From the NCBI GenBank assembly GCA_037975125.1, contig CM075854.1:68843261-68907260 (forward strand): a stretch of DNA of 64,000 bases. The letters run 5' to 3'. This DNA comes from Latrodectus hesperus. Lineage: Eukaryota; Arthropoda; Arachnida; Araneae; Theridiidae. Numbering within the stretch: the first letter of the stretch is position 1; each line of letters opens with the position of its first letter. Shown here one piece after another: positions 43,825-56,379 of this stretch. The notes under the pieces were generated by a model. It was not told where the DNA came from. It searched no databases and saw only the letters and a list, made by a program, of their open reading frames with translations. The translations under genes and the position numbers were made by a program.

Positions 43825-45765
43825 GCTTGTCTAAACTACAATTTCAGTGCATTTAAATTGCTCTGAAAAAATACAATCTCTGGGTTTTAAATCGGTTTTG
43901 GATGCACAAATCTTGATCAAATGTCATATGATTTTAAGCGCGATATTATGACTCATATGATACCTTATATAATTGATACTTTTCTCTTATAAAGTTTCAT
44001 CCTATTCTAAAGAAGATTTTAATTCCCATGTATTTATAGGGAATACAAAATTTAATTTGAATATTTTCCGGAGATTGAGAGCAAAATTCTTATCAGTATG
44101 TCAAACACAGTTCGAATGGTTTTCATGTTTTGAATTTGAGTGCTTATCATTTTCTAAAGGCATGATATTACTACAGTCAATGTATGAGAATTTCACTTGT
44201 TTGCATCGTATCTGTAGTATTCAAGATCAATTGACAATCTGGATTGAAAAATTCAGAAATTGTTTTAGACATTTACGTAAGAAGTGCATTACCAATAAAC
44301 ACTTATCGGTAAACTCCGAGTCATAAGATAAGAAGCCATAATGAATACATCACGTTTTCCGTACATCAATCTATATAAATATAAATCTCTTATTCTATTT
44401 ATCCACCAAATACTTATCGTGAGTTAAATTGAGAAAGACAAAAATAACAAAAATTGTATTAAAATTTTTATTTCTGACTAAATTTAAGTTAAAATTATCT
44501 TTATATTCGAAACTTTACTCGCAAAGTTTGTTACTGATGTAAACCATTATGAACGCTGATTTGAATTCCTTGTAAATTTGTTTATGTTGTGTTATAATTA
44601 ATTTTTAGGGTCCTGTCCTGCTCTAGAAATTTTCTTGCTTCAAAAGTATAGAGGGGAGGGGTTTTTCTTTAATTTTTTAAAATTAGGAATATATATAAAA
44701 GAAACGCTAACAGCATCAAGCTTTCCTTACTTCCAATAATCCCACAGTATATTTTTTTAAAAAATAACGACATTTTTCAATTTCTGAAGAAAAGTAATTT
44801 TTACCTTGTCTAACGTGTTTGTTTATATTTTTTCCAATAAATCGCCGATGACAAACGCGGTTGCTTTGCAACGCGGATGAAATGAGTTCAAGTTTCTATA
44901 TTCAATAACTTTATAACTGAAAGAAACTTTCAAGCGTGGAACTCCTTATTTAATTTAGTTTTTTCTGATATACACCTGAAACCCTCATTTCGTGGTGAGA
45001 AACTTTGCAAACAAAACTAAGTAAATAGTAAATATCATTTTTTCTCCAAATCGTAGCTTTTCCTTGAAAGCCAATGCACGCATTTATCACTGGATGCTTG
45101 GCCCATTAGTACACTCTATTTATTTTTAAATTGTCGCAAGCTTGAATCATAAAAATAATTATGTTTTAATCACAATCAAATAATGATATTCATTCTTATT
45201 CAAGTGGCTTCATTTTCATTTTCCTCAATAAACAAGTTTACATGACAACACTAAGTGAATTACACAAGATCTGAAAACATGACATAGTTTTTGTCTTGTT
45301 TAGAATTAAAATTTTATTTTTTTATTAAAAAGAGTGGCTTGACTATGAACTCTGGAAAGGATGTAACTCCTAAATATTTTTAAACTTAAAATAATTACTT
45401 TATTAAAATCCATAGTATCTGAACTATAAAATGCAATGTACAACTTAATAATTTTGTGTCATAATTTATGAGTGTTTTATTGTTTTAATATAGCATTTTT
45501 TAAGTTTTATAATTAAATAAAAAAAATTCCAATATATCTATTAAGTCAGCAAATGAAAATATCTCAAAATACTAATTTAATCCAAATAAGTTTATAAAAC
45601 TTTTAATACTGTTGCAACGTAAATTTATAACGCTAAAAGCGATTATTAAAGGCTTATTTGTGCTCGTTCTACCTTTTTCATAAATCTACTTCTATTATGT
45701 TGAATGATTAATAATAGAAATGAGTGCAAAATAAATTCTTTCATCTGGGTTCTATAATCCTTATT
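43825..45765. other. Non-coding stretch with one unrecognised frame
   Basis: The longest frame outside repeats on this side is 43973-44326 (+, 117 codons). It is Phe/Ser/Cys/Lys-rich and I recognise no domain, signal or family, so I do not call it a gene. A small near-palindrome (CGCGGTTGC TTT GCAACGCGG) lies near 44859. No mobile element is identified. Confidence 0.4.
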
Positions 45766-45769
45766 TCAT

Positions 45770-46345
45770 TGCCTCCAAAAGTGGCGAAGGGACTCTAAAT
45801 GTTCGTGAAGTTTTGATATTGCATTAGATGAACGACAACAATAAAAAGATTATTGCGTTAATCATCAGCACCAGATTTGTCGAACGATTCGCCAAACGAA
45901 AATCCCTACCAGTGGCAAAAGGTATTGGACACAGACACTGAGTGTAAGCTCGAAAAACAACTACTCCGACACGAAATCAATGTAAGTTTAATAGATGATG
46001 TCTGTCTTAAAGTGTGGGGGATTAAGCATGACCCACGGTGCGAAAGCAACACTTAATACAGCGGAAATGTGCGCTTCACCTCCCCACAAACGCGAACAAA
46101 TGGACTTTCATTTCCTCTGCGCTTAAATTCCGTTTCTTTGAGAAGTGATGCATTAAAGTCTTCTCACTTTCAAGCGAAAACATGCGTGACTAGGAAATAT
46201 CGAGGAGACTTTATTTCTCATAACTCCTCATAACTCACTAATCTGCAGTAAGAGTGTCTCCCTCTGGAGTGCATCACTCATATGTGGAGCGCCCTCCTCC
46301 GTCACGAGGCCCAATAAGCTGGTACCCAGCATTAAAGTAATCCTC
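45770..46345. other. Higher-complexity non-coding block
   Basis: The most GC-balanced extended block in the right half, with several CpG dinucleotides. No open frame spans it, and no transposon ends or tRNA boxes are found. A short direct repeat (CTCATAACTC twice) lies near 46220. It looks like conserved regulatory DNA or an untranslated exon, but there is no proof in the sequence alone. Confidence 0.35.
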
Positions 46346-46349
46346 AGTG

Positions 46350-48670
46350 TCTGGTATTTAGATTATTACTTTTAATATCGTCTTAAGATCTCATTTTTTC
46401 AATTTAAACTTCATTCCCTCTTAACGAAGACGGATGCATTTAAGCAAATCTCTATAATTTATACGGATCGCTTGTAAATCTTTGTTATTTTTTTAATAGT
46501 TGAACGCAGTAGGGGGTGTTGTGTATAATCCGTATTCTTTCAACCGGAGCAAATGACTCAGAAAGAGATCGGGTAACCGAAAATCTTCTCGAATTGAATC
46601 TTATCATGATTTCCGAATATCTCTGGAATTTTATAAATATTAAATCATCTATAATTACAGTAAAACTGATTTCATGTTTATTTAAGAATAATCTTCTTAT
46701 TAAATAAGCACTTCATTTTGTTAAGTTTTGGAAAAAAATTCAAATTAAAAAAGATTCATGTATTGAAGAAATGCTCATAAGTAAAAATAATGTAAGAAAA
46801 ACATAGCGAACAAAAAGTCACTGTGTATAAAAAGTATCAGAAATGAAATAAAGATAATATAAAGATAACAAGTTTGTTATTTCTTGAATTCAACTATGTT
46901 TTTTTAATAAAAACATTTTTAAAAACTTAATTTTATTTCTTGAAACCGTATAGTTCTATAAAATCATAACAAATATAACATATTACTATCATACATATTA
47001 TACTCTCATAATATAAAACATTTTTATCGACAATTTAAAACTTTTTTGATCCATATAAAATTATATATCCATGTACACACTTATATGAAATTATAGCAAT
47101 TTATCTCTTTTACTCAATTTACATTTTCGAATATTTTAATAACTAATATTATAAACAAATAAATAATATTTCTCGGAAATTTTCATTTGATTTACATATT
47201 CACGTTTCATATAGTTACGATTAACTGATTTTAATGTAACCGAAAATATTCAAGAGTGGATTCATTGAAAACGCGTAAATCTTAGTTGTGTTTTATTTGT
47301 AGCATTTAAATTATATTATATACTTATGTTATAGTTCCATATCATAATTACTTACTTAGAAATACTTTAAAGGAAGATATATCTTATGATAATTAAAAAA
47401 TAATAAACATTTCATTGACATATATTTATCAAGCCTAAATAACAAAATATAATTTAAACTGAAGCACTGCTTTATCTGTTATAGCAAATATTTGAAGCAA
47501 AATACTGTCATATATTATATAGCTCACATGAATTCCAAAATTATTCAAATTGTATTTATTAGTTTTAAAATCTTAAAATTTTAATATAAATATAGCGATA
47601 GTTGAGTTAAGTAAAATTAAAAACTTTGTTTTTTTATATTAAAATCATTTTCCTTATTTAGTGTAAACTTTTTACTTTTCAATTTAAATTAATTCTTTGT
47701 TTATTAAAAAATAGTTTTAATGTAATTTTAAGGCTTATTATACTTTTTGCATTTCAAAAACAATATAATAGTTCACAAAAACTATGGTACTTTTAAAAAA
47801 TAAGTTTTTTAAAATTAAATATACAAATCTAAGAAACTTGTATATAAAAATAGTAAAATAAGCTTTACTTTCATATATTTAATTCAACTGAATAGATATA
47901 AGGTGAAAACGATTGGCATCATTGTGTTGTTTTATTCAGTTTAAATTACTCTTTACATAAATTACTCTTTCATAAGAAAAAAATTTAATTCGCCTTAAAA
48001 TAAACATAAAATCTATTGTTTGATACCTTAAATTATATTTCAAATTCTTTAGGTTAGTATAGATAAATATTAATTTATTTTAATGCATTAAAGAATATCT
48101 CTTATACTTATCGAAGAAAAAAGATTAAGTTATCTTGAACTCGTTAGAAAAAAAACTAAGCAAAAAAATTGCGTTTATGGAAACGCTTATTTAATTTTTT
48201 CCACTAGTGTTGACCAAACTATGTATATAACCTCAAAAATTACCAATTATTCTTCAACAAATCCAAACTCCTGAAGAAGTTTTATCATGCCTATGTCGAC
48301 ATAATCCCAGATTAGCGAAGAAGGTTGAATAAAGTGCTAATTGAATTCCATGAGGAAAGAAAGCCTGTTAACAATAATCAGACACCTGTAAGTTTTATGG
48401 TGATGAATATTATGAAAAATGATTAGCTATGTAAATTTGTATAGTAATTCACATGAAATTAAATTTAAACTTTAGAACACTCTTAAATTTTTATTTACTT
48501 TTTTTAAACAAAACAATGTTTCCTAAAATTATGAAAAAAATAATTTACATTTCTTACGCAAGAATTTACACATATTAAATGCGATAAGCAAAGCACTTAT
48601 ACTGATGAGCTTCAATTAATCATTTTTAAGCAAATCTGTCCTTTTTCTTTTTTAGGTTATTAACAAAGAA
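46350..48670. other. Very AT-rich non-coding stretch
   Basis: No gene or mobile element is recognised in this stretch. The frame at 46516-46707 is short and unrecognised. Confidence 0.5.
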
Positions 48671-48674
48671 ATCG

Positions 48675-48815
48675 GTTCAACAGTTCGTGGGTTCGAATCC
48701 CACATAGGGCGTGGGTGTTTGTATTGGTTCGGAATCCACTTGAAACCGTAGGTCCCGGTCTAATTAGCCCTTGTGTGCAAAAAATGACCGTTGAGCGACA
48801 AACAAACCAAACCAT
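48675..48815 (+). mobile_element. tRNA-derived SINE, family B, 5'-truncated
   Basis: A perfect tRNA T-arm is present: GTGGG, loop TTCGAAT, CCCAC at 48687-48703, with a canonical B box (GGTTCGAATCC, 48690-48700). No A box lies upstream, so it is 5'-truncated and not a functional tRNA gene. The body downstream (GGTTCGGAATCCACTTGAAACC...GGTCCCGGTC) and the A-rich tail (ACAAACAAACCAAACC) recur in the copy at 50.95-51.12 kb. Confidence 0.75.
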
Positions 48816-48819
48816 TAAT

Positions 48820-50940
48820 AAAGCAATTCGTTTTTTATGAATGGTTCATACGTAATAAATGTTACAAAGAAGTTGTGATTTTTGGGAAACTGTTATGGGT
48901 AAACTAAGCGATACAGCAATATTTTACAAGGGTAAGATACTGTTAAATAATACCTCAGTTTATATGACTTTGAAATTATCGTACGAGAGAGAGAGAGAGT
49001 GTGTGTATTTGAAATAATCTTATGTAAAACAACATGGGGAGTATAAATATATAAAAAGAATATTACATCATAGACAGTAGGTATGCAGAGCACTTTTAAG
49101 TGTATTATTCCTTGCGTTATAGAATTCAAAATATATTTTCCTAGCTCTCTATTTTCCATTGTGTAGCATTAAAGTGATCATTTAGGTTTATTTTCATGTC
49201 CCTATCATGTTTTTATAGATAATCTAATCATGCACACTCTTAGAAATGTAACCACTGTGAATTTTAGCTTGTTTTCTAACATTATTATTTAGGTGGGTAT
49301 TTAATATTAACAATCTACTATAGATACCATGACAAAAATGTGCACAAAATATTTACAATAAATTAAATCTTACTAAGCAAAATGCAATAATATTTAAAGT
49401 TCTTTGTTTGTCGAAATCGATTCAACTTCAAAACCTTATTAAAATTATATTAACTTTATACTTTTTATGTTTTACCACCGTAAATTTATAACTCTTGTTA
49501 ACTTGACATCAAAAGTTTCATTAATGATAACGTTTTTGAAAATTTTTTATTTATTTCTTAAAAATAAAATTTTATACCTAAAATTTTTTTGATTTTTATA
49601 AAAATATCTCCAAAATATTTTGTAAGACTATTGAAACAGTTAAATTTAAAACTTAGAATTCAAATAACATTTTCATGCCTTACCAGAAATTCAATCTTAC
49701 TAATAGTAAAATTGTTCCTTGAATTCATCAGGGGATGATTTTAAGCCAATTAAAAATCTATTGAAGTAAATAGTAGATGCTTTCCTAAAATCTTTAATTA
49801 TTTCTAAACTTTTACGCAACAGAAAGCATCAAAAAAGTATTTTGTACTGTAAATGAGCAAACTAATCTATAAGAAAATATCTAACTCAATCCAACTTCTT
49901 CTGTTACTTATTGCTCTGATGGAGTTCACAAAACCTTCAGAAACAGATCCATCATCGAGGGCAGATAATCGTGACAATTTGATGATGTATACTTGGTATT
50001 CTCCGCTGCTATTCGATTTCGACATGTGGTGAAACAATGTTGATCGTACTATCACTTATATTTGCAATACATCAACTCTTACAAATTATTCACTTTGACT
50101 CAAAAAGATATGAAATTGTTAAATATTTATATTTACCAATATAGTAATTCAAAAGAATTTAGCTTGCTCAGAGAAGCTTCATCATTTATTACTATGTTTC
50201 CATACCTCTTCTCTTTCAAGTGACAAATTTTTAGCACTAAAGTTTTGTTTGATTGATTTACCAGTTAAAGTGTTCAACTTTCTACTGACTATTCAGGGAT
50301 GAGACTCTTATTTATCAAAATATTGATTTTTAGACATGCAGTTTGTTCTCTTAGGTATTTTATCGTAAATTTTTCTGTCTGAATCTCTCGTTCAACGACT
50401 GGGTTGGTGTTTATATTCTTTGATTGATTCAACATTTAGATTTTATGGAATTTTAATTTGACAATATTCATCAGAATCTCATTTTTCTATGAGCTAGGCA
50501 GCACAAATTAAAAAATGTTTATCTTGTTCTGTGACACCTCATCGTTCCCGTTCTACAGTCAAATATTCTCTTGTCATCAGATTATCGAATGTTTAGTACT
50601 TAGAATGCTTTTACTTGTTTCATTCGGAACTAAAATTGATCAGTTATCTACTGACCAATGAATAAAACTGATTACCTTAATCAAAATACCTAGTGAAATG
50701 TATGCAATTTATTCTATAAAAAACCTTATCATATAATTTGTTTACCCTATATTCCTTATTTACCTATTATTAATATTTGAGTAGGTTTTTTTGATTGATT
50801 TTATATTTATTTTTATCAAAAATGATCATATATTTAAGTGAGGACAGTTATAAAAACAAGATTTCATAAGCATACTTTGCTATGAGTCATATTGCCAATA
50901 TTAGTTACTATATTTTATTGAATATTGGATTGTTTTTCAA
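48820..50940. other. AT-rich non-coding stretch
   Basis: No gene is recognised. An (AG)n/(TG)n run lies at 48985-49007. Minus-strand frames at 48893-49159 and 49867-50055 are unrecognised. Confidence 0.5.
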
Positions 50941-50954
50941 GATACCTTCTGTAT

Positions 50955-51120
50955 TCACCGGTTAGCTCTCTGCTCTTCAGTTCAACCATTCTTGCGATGA
51001 GTTCCCGCTTAGAAACTGGGTGTGCACTGTGGTTTGGAATCCACTTTAAACCATAGATCCCGGTCAAATTATCCCTCATGAGCAAAACATGGAGAGAAAC
51101 AAAAACAAACTAACAAACCA
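50955..51120 (+). mobile_element. tRNA-derived SINE, family B
   Basis: The segment GGTTTGGAATCCACTTTAAACC...GATCCCGGTC (from about 51032) aligns with the body of the copy at 48.7 kb. The tail is again A-rich (AAACAAAAACAAACTAACAAACC). The tRNA-like head is present but mutated: ACCGGTTAGCTCTCTGC near 50957 for the A box, and GAGTTCCCGC near 51000 where the B box should be. Older than the other copy judging by its B box. Confidence 0.7.
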
Positions 51121-51129
51121 AATCACTGT

Positions 51130-51865
51130 AATCACTAATATTGCTATTTACTGTTGCTATTTAAAAGTTTTATAGTTCTTTGGATGATAAAATTGATTTA
51201 TAGTTATTAAAGCACCAATCGTGATTAAACTTAAAACAAAAATTCATAAACAGACAGAATGCTCAGAAAAGCGATCTTCCATTTAATTACTCACTCTTAC
51301 ACTTCGAACTTCTTGAGCATCTAAAAGTTTCCACATAAATGATTTTCCCAAGCGAATTTGAAGTAAAAAAATTGTTATTGAATTAAATAAGGTAACTTTT
51401 TTGTACCAGAAACATATGAAAATTTTTTATATACGATGAAGACAAGAGCATCACTTCCTTCCCCTCCCCTTAGAGATATGAACCCAGATGAAAAACATAA
51501 TACAACGTGACCAGCATTAATGTCCAATTTAAGAAGGATATACTTTAATTCAAAGAATTGATTTCTTTGTAACTTTGATAAATGTACTCATACCACGCGA
51601 CATGTGAAAATTATTTTATTTATTATGTCTATCTCTGTAAAAACGTTTTAAGCCGATTTTATATCTTTTAATACATTGAATTCAAAAACTGGAAATTTAA
51701 ATCCAACTATAACATACAACAGTTATCATTCTTAAAATAAAATGCAGTGAATGCATTAAATTGTAAAAATTTCTATTTATAAATCTCTCATTCACGAAAT
51801 CAATAAATTTATTTTATTCTGAAAATTACAAAAATTAGTCATCTTTGAAATGAAATTCCCTCGTA
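51130..51865. other. AT-rich non-coding stretch
   Basis: No gene or repeat recognised. Confidence 0.5.
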
Positions 51866-51869
51866 TTGA

Positions 51870-52320
51870 TTTAGAGACGTAATCAAGAAGGCTCGCCCTG
51901 CGGCCGGTGGACAAAGGGCGGCGGAAGCCTCCCCGAATAAAATATGATCAGGGCGGCAATCTTTGTGGCTTGCGTATGAATGTTATCTCAAGCACTCGGA
52001 GTCCTGTTGAATTCCTTCCAGTTGATTAGCTGCCGAGAAAATCTCAGGAATGTAAGAAATGTACGCGGATCAAGTTTAATTTCTAAGCGGCGCTTGCCTC
52101 TATAGGAAATCTTCGCACTAGCCTCAAGAAGTTGAACAAAATTTGAAAGTATGAAGAGAAAGAAAAGGTATGTCTGAAAAGCTTATCGCGCTTAATATTC
52201 TCTTGAGCTTTGCCGCGGTTTGTTTGCTTGTCTAAACTAAATTTATTCCGAATAAATCCGCAAGTGCTGAAAGGATAAGAATGAGAAATGGGAGAGTTTA
52301 GCAGCTGAATTCTCAATTTT
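51870..52320. other. GC-richer block
   Basis: The segment 51885-51990 (GGCTCGCCCTGCGGCCGG...GGGCGGCGG) is among the most GC-rich non-repeat sequences in the window, and the balanced composition continues to about 52320. The minus-strand frame at 52083-52316 (77 codons) has no recognised motif. Candidate conserved element or exon; identity unknown. Confidence 0.35.
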
Positions 52321-52324
52321 ATAT

Positions 52325-53035
52325 AGCCTCTGCTTATGATATTCTTTGGCTTATTTTGTTATACATCAAAAAGGTTTTTGGTTAAAATATAGTTTAGTAA
52401 AAATATTTTCTGTTGCGCGGGCAACTTTCAGCACGCTTCAGTGAATTTTGTGGAAATAGTAATGCAAAGTGTTCTCGTGTCAAAAAGTTATATAATTAAA
52501 AAATATGATCATAATACTATGTTGACGCGTTTGTAAAGCCTTATTGTTTGTAAGCAATATTTTAATAATTTGCAAACATTAAATTTTTATTCTGTAACTT
52601 TTCCTGTGTTTTGAAAATTTCCCAAATATGAAATAATAATTGAATAAAGTATACTTATAAATGTTGTTTCTTTGAAAACACGATATTAAAAAATATTATT
52701 CAGTTATAAAAAATATAATTAAATAGCCTTCTCCTTTTCTATTTAGTTAATGTGCTGAAATCAATTGATGTTAAGCATTAAAAATACAATATTTTAATGC
52801 AAACTGGACATTCTTAAATTTATAATTTAAAAATATAGCAATACTACTGAAATATTATTTTAAATAGTTTCTTATCTTTATTTTGAAATTTTTAATGGTA
52901 AAGCGATTGTTTTAACCTCATAAAATTAAAAAAAACGAAACTATTCCTTCCTTGAAATCCAATTATTTTGTTTTCTCGCACATACTATCAAAATTCCCAA
53001 TGCATATATAATACATATGCTTAAGTTAATCGATT
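52325..53035. other. AT-rich non-coding stretch
   Basis: Nothing recognised. Confidence 0.5.
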
Positions 53036-53037
53036 CT

Positions 53038-53270
53038 GACCCACCTTGGCCTAGTGGTAGGGCATAGTTCTTGAGAGCATAAGGTTTCGAGTTTGATCAC
53101 CAACACTGCTGATGTGCTTTTGCTCTTCTACATGCACGTCTATTGGGGTGGGTTGCTTGTGAGTTTTCCGAGTTTTCTCCCTTGCGAAAAGTGAATAGGA
53201 AAGAACCTATGAATGAGAACTCCAAAAGGTGACTTATGTAGTTAATATTTAAAAAAAAGAAAACAAATTT
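53038..53270 (+). mobile_element. tRNA-derived SINE, family A
   Basis: A canonical A box (TGGCCTAGTGG, 53047-53057) and a degraded B box (GGTTTCGAGTTTGATCAC, about 53083-53100) are followed by a body with CTTTTGCTCTTCTACATGCACG, close to the 58.0-kb copy, and TTTTCTCCCTTGCG, shared with the 28.83- and 58.0-kb copies. It ends in an A-rich run near 53250-53270. tRNA-like spacing and the shared body support family membership. Confidence 0.8.
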
Positions 53271-53274
53271 CAAG

Positions 53275-54635
53275 ACTTTCGATTATTAGTTTGTCTACTA
53301 TGTGATGTCCAAGTAGATCAATTTCAATAAGTAAGTGAAATGGGATCTGAAATGTCACCTTTTTTCTCTGCAGGTCAGCTGCTTATGCATTCCACTCACA
53401 TTTCCAATCCTCTTTACAATTTTGTCTGTGGACTTATACAAGCAGAAATCGGTCAACCAGCTGATATCAATTAAGGCATTAAAATTTGCTTATTAATGAA
53501 AATTTTCCAACGTAAGTTTCCATGTTTGTCAGTATATTTGTGTAAAATATTTTAAGTTAATGAATGCATTTATTATTCTTTTAAATAAAAATTTAAAAAC
53601 TTGTATCATAAGAGTATAGATTCAAAGCGACCATAAATATTTGGTATTGTGACACAATAGTTCTTCTAATCACTAAATATTAATTGACTTCTCTCTAATT
53701 ATTATTATAATATAGCACTTAAAATAGCATGTATTATGCATTCTATTTTAACAAAAAGGTAACATCAATAATTTTCTTAAATAACGTGTGTTTTTGCAAG
53801 TGATGAAATATCTTAATTATTAAAAAATTAATTAATTAAGTAAAAAAATTAAAATATTAAATTAGTTAATTAAAATTAAATTAATAATTGATTAAATAAA
53901 AAATTAAAATTATTATTCTTAACTGTAATAATATAAAACCCTTTATTATTTTACTGAAAAGAAATTTCGCATAAAAATTTGCCTTATAATTACTAGTTTT
54001 TAGTTGATACATTAACACAAATGTTTGTATGGGTAAGAATTCAGTTAAAGATTCGCCTCCATTTAGACTATAACTTACGATATTATCCACTAAAAATTTT
54101 TGGCAGCAAAATTACTTTAATAACTTAAGTATTTGTTTTGCCCCTAAAATATATAAATTGTATTTTACTTCCGAAATTTTGACACCTTTCTTTTTTATAA
54201 TTATATGAAAACATAAAATTTGTACTTAAACTTTTATGTTATACAACGCAATTACAATCTCAGTTATTTAACCTTCCTACTATTAAAAATGAATTCTGTA
54301 AAATTTCTTAATTTTTTGACACCTAATCAATCAATTTTATTTCAGAAATAATTTTCATTTTAGTCATAATATTTATTTATCATATTTTAGGAGCATTTGC
54401 ATTACGATAAACTATTTTAATGTGAATAAGTAATAAGAATCTTATATTTGTATAGAAATATAGAATTTACATAAATCTAACCTCAATGCTTCCATATACA
54501 AAAAAAACGTACAAAAAAAATCAACGTATTTACTACAAAAAAAACATGGAAAAGAAAAGTTCGGTAATTATTTTTATCCTTTGCTCAAAGTTTAAGCTCT
54601 GAAAAATGACTTTTCACGACGCATTTATTATGGTA
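53275..54635. other. AT-rich non-coding stretch
   Basis: No gene is recognised. It includes a low-complexity TTAATTAA-type run at about 53810-53920. The frame at 53881-54090 (-) is unrecognised. Confidence 0.5.
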
Positions 54636-54639
54636 AAAA

Positions 54640-55480
54640 GAAAATCTTCATAAAAGTGCTTCGAGGCTTAAAAAGAAAATCCAAACAGGTTTATAGTCTG
54701 TGCAAGCCAACAATATCTCAAAGAGAAGACAAGATAGAAGGTACATAATTTTTATAAGATACCTTTGAAATTGAATGATATTGCTCGCATTCCCTGCGCC
54801 GTTATTATTATGGCCTCTAGTTGTTATATTTTCCAACGTGAGTTCTCTTTTATTTGCATTTCCTTCACAAACTTGGTTATAAAGAATAAAAACAGAGTAG
54901 GTGGGGAAAAGAGCCACTATCAGAGATTTCTCAGCCAGAATGAAGCACCTTCAGCGTCGGTTACCCTCATAAAAGGGTTGGTTGGCGGTCTGTTAATATA
55001 ATGGCACCAGGGCCAAGCTACCTTCGCTATTATCATCTCACAAAAGACCTCATCGCGTTTTTGCCTTTTTCATATCACAGCTGCAGTTCCTTCCGTTATG
55101 GTTAAAAGCAGCTTTCGAAAAGAATCTTATTAAGAGGAGATGGCCGTGATACTTTTTTCCATTGTCCCATTTTGTTGTTGCGAGGGAGGAGAATAATCTG
55201 TGATAGTTCCTAGTGTACAAATATTATGCAAAGTAATAGTTGTGCCCCACTCCCCTATTTTTCTGAAGCCAGAGATTTCCAAGGCTGTAACTTGAACTCC
55301 TTATTAACTTCAGATTGGCTTTTACGTGAATGGGCGGTATTGAGCAGTGTCCTATTTTCTATCAACTCGCTATAGCCTTTGTTACTGCTCTTCAGTTGCT
55401 CGAAGCATTGTATACATTGCATGGAAACAAAGTTATTAATTTCTCCGTGATTAATATAAGCAGCTAAAGTTTGTGGGGTG
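54640..55480. other. Higher-complexity non-coding block
   Basis: About 800 bp of balanced composition. Overlapping opposite-strand frames (54648-54917 minus, 54765-55001 plus) cannot both be real and neither shows a known domain. No transposon signature. Candidate conserved non-coding block. Confidence 0.3.
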
Positions 55481-55484
55481 ACAA

Positions 55485-56240
55485 ATGGAAGAAGAGTTAA
55501 CGATATTTCCCAGAAATTTATTTTTGTTTTTTGTTATCTGTATTCAAATTCTTGGATTAACGGTAAACATTTATGAAATTAAATTTTTACCATTAATGCA
55601 AGAATTAACATTGATGGTAAGTTCTGTGTATCATTCTATAATACAGAAAATTATTTTCAAGATTAAATAGTTCATTCTCAAAAAATAATTTATAAATTTT
55701 GATACATAACATTCCTAAAAATAATCATGTTTCAGGGGAAGTCTAAATTTTAATATTATATTTCAATCATAAATGTGTGTTTCATAATCATCAAATAAGT
55801 AAGAATATATTTTATTTCAATAATTTCAACATTATGTTTTAACTTATTTTTCTTTTATAATTTTCTAAATTATATTACGATATTCAAATATTTAAAACCC
55901 TTGAGATATTTATTTTAAAATCCTGAATTTTTTTAGAGATAATACTGTCATGTTTTTATACCAACTATGATTGTTATTAGAATACTAATAATTCTTAAAT
56001 ATATTTTTATGGTTTTTTTATTTAATAAATTTCAAAGTTACAGTTTAGCTTATTAAAAAGTCACTGCAAGCTTCATTTTACACATTTAGTAAAAATTTAA
56101 CCATTTATACGGCTTAGGTGTATTCTGAACTTACTTTGAAGGCTAAATTTTTAAATTAATTATTTTTTTTGAAAAATTGTTATTTTTAAAGTGCTTAAAA
56201 GAGAGAAAAATATTTTTAAATTGTACTTTTTTATTTTTCT
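55485..56240. other. AT-rich non-coding stretch
   Basis: The frame at 55485-55670 begins with a hydrophobic stretch (FLFFVICIQILGLTV), but it is only 61 codons, AT-driven and without other features, so I do not call it a gene. Confidence 0.45.
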
Positions 56241-56242
56241 AA

Positions 56243-56378
<136 letters not shown>

Positions 56379-56379
56379 T

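Noticed and set aside
48687..48703. Functional tRNA gene
   Set aside because: Only the T-arm is intact; there is no acceptor stem, D-arm or A box, and the downstream body recurs at 51 kb, so it is a SINE.
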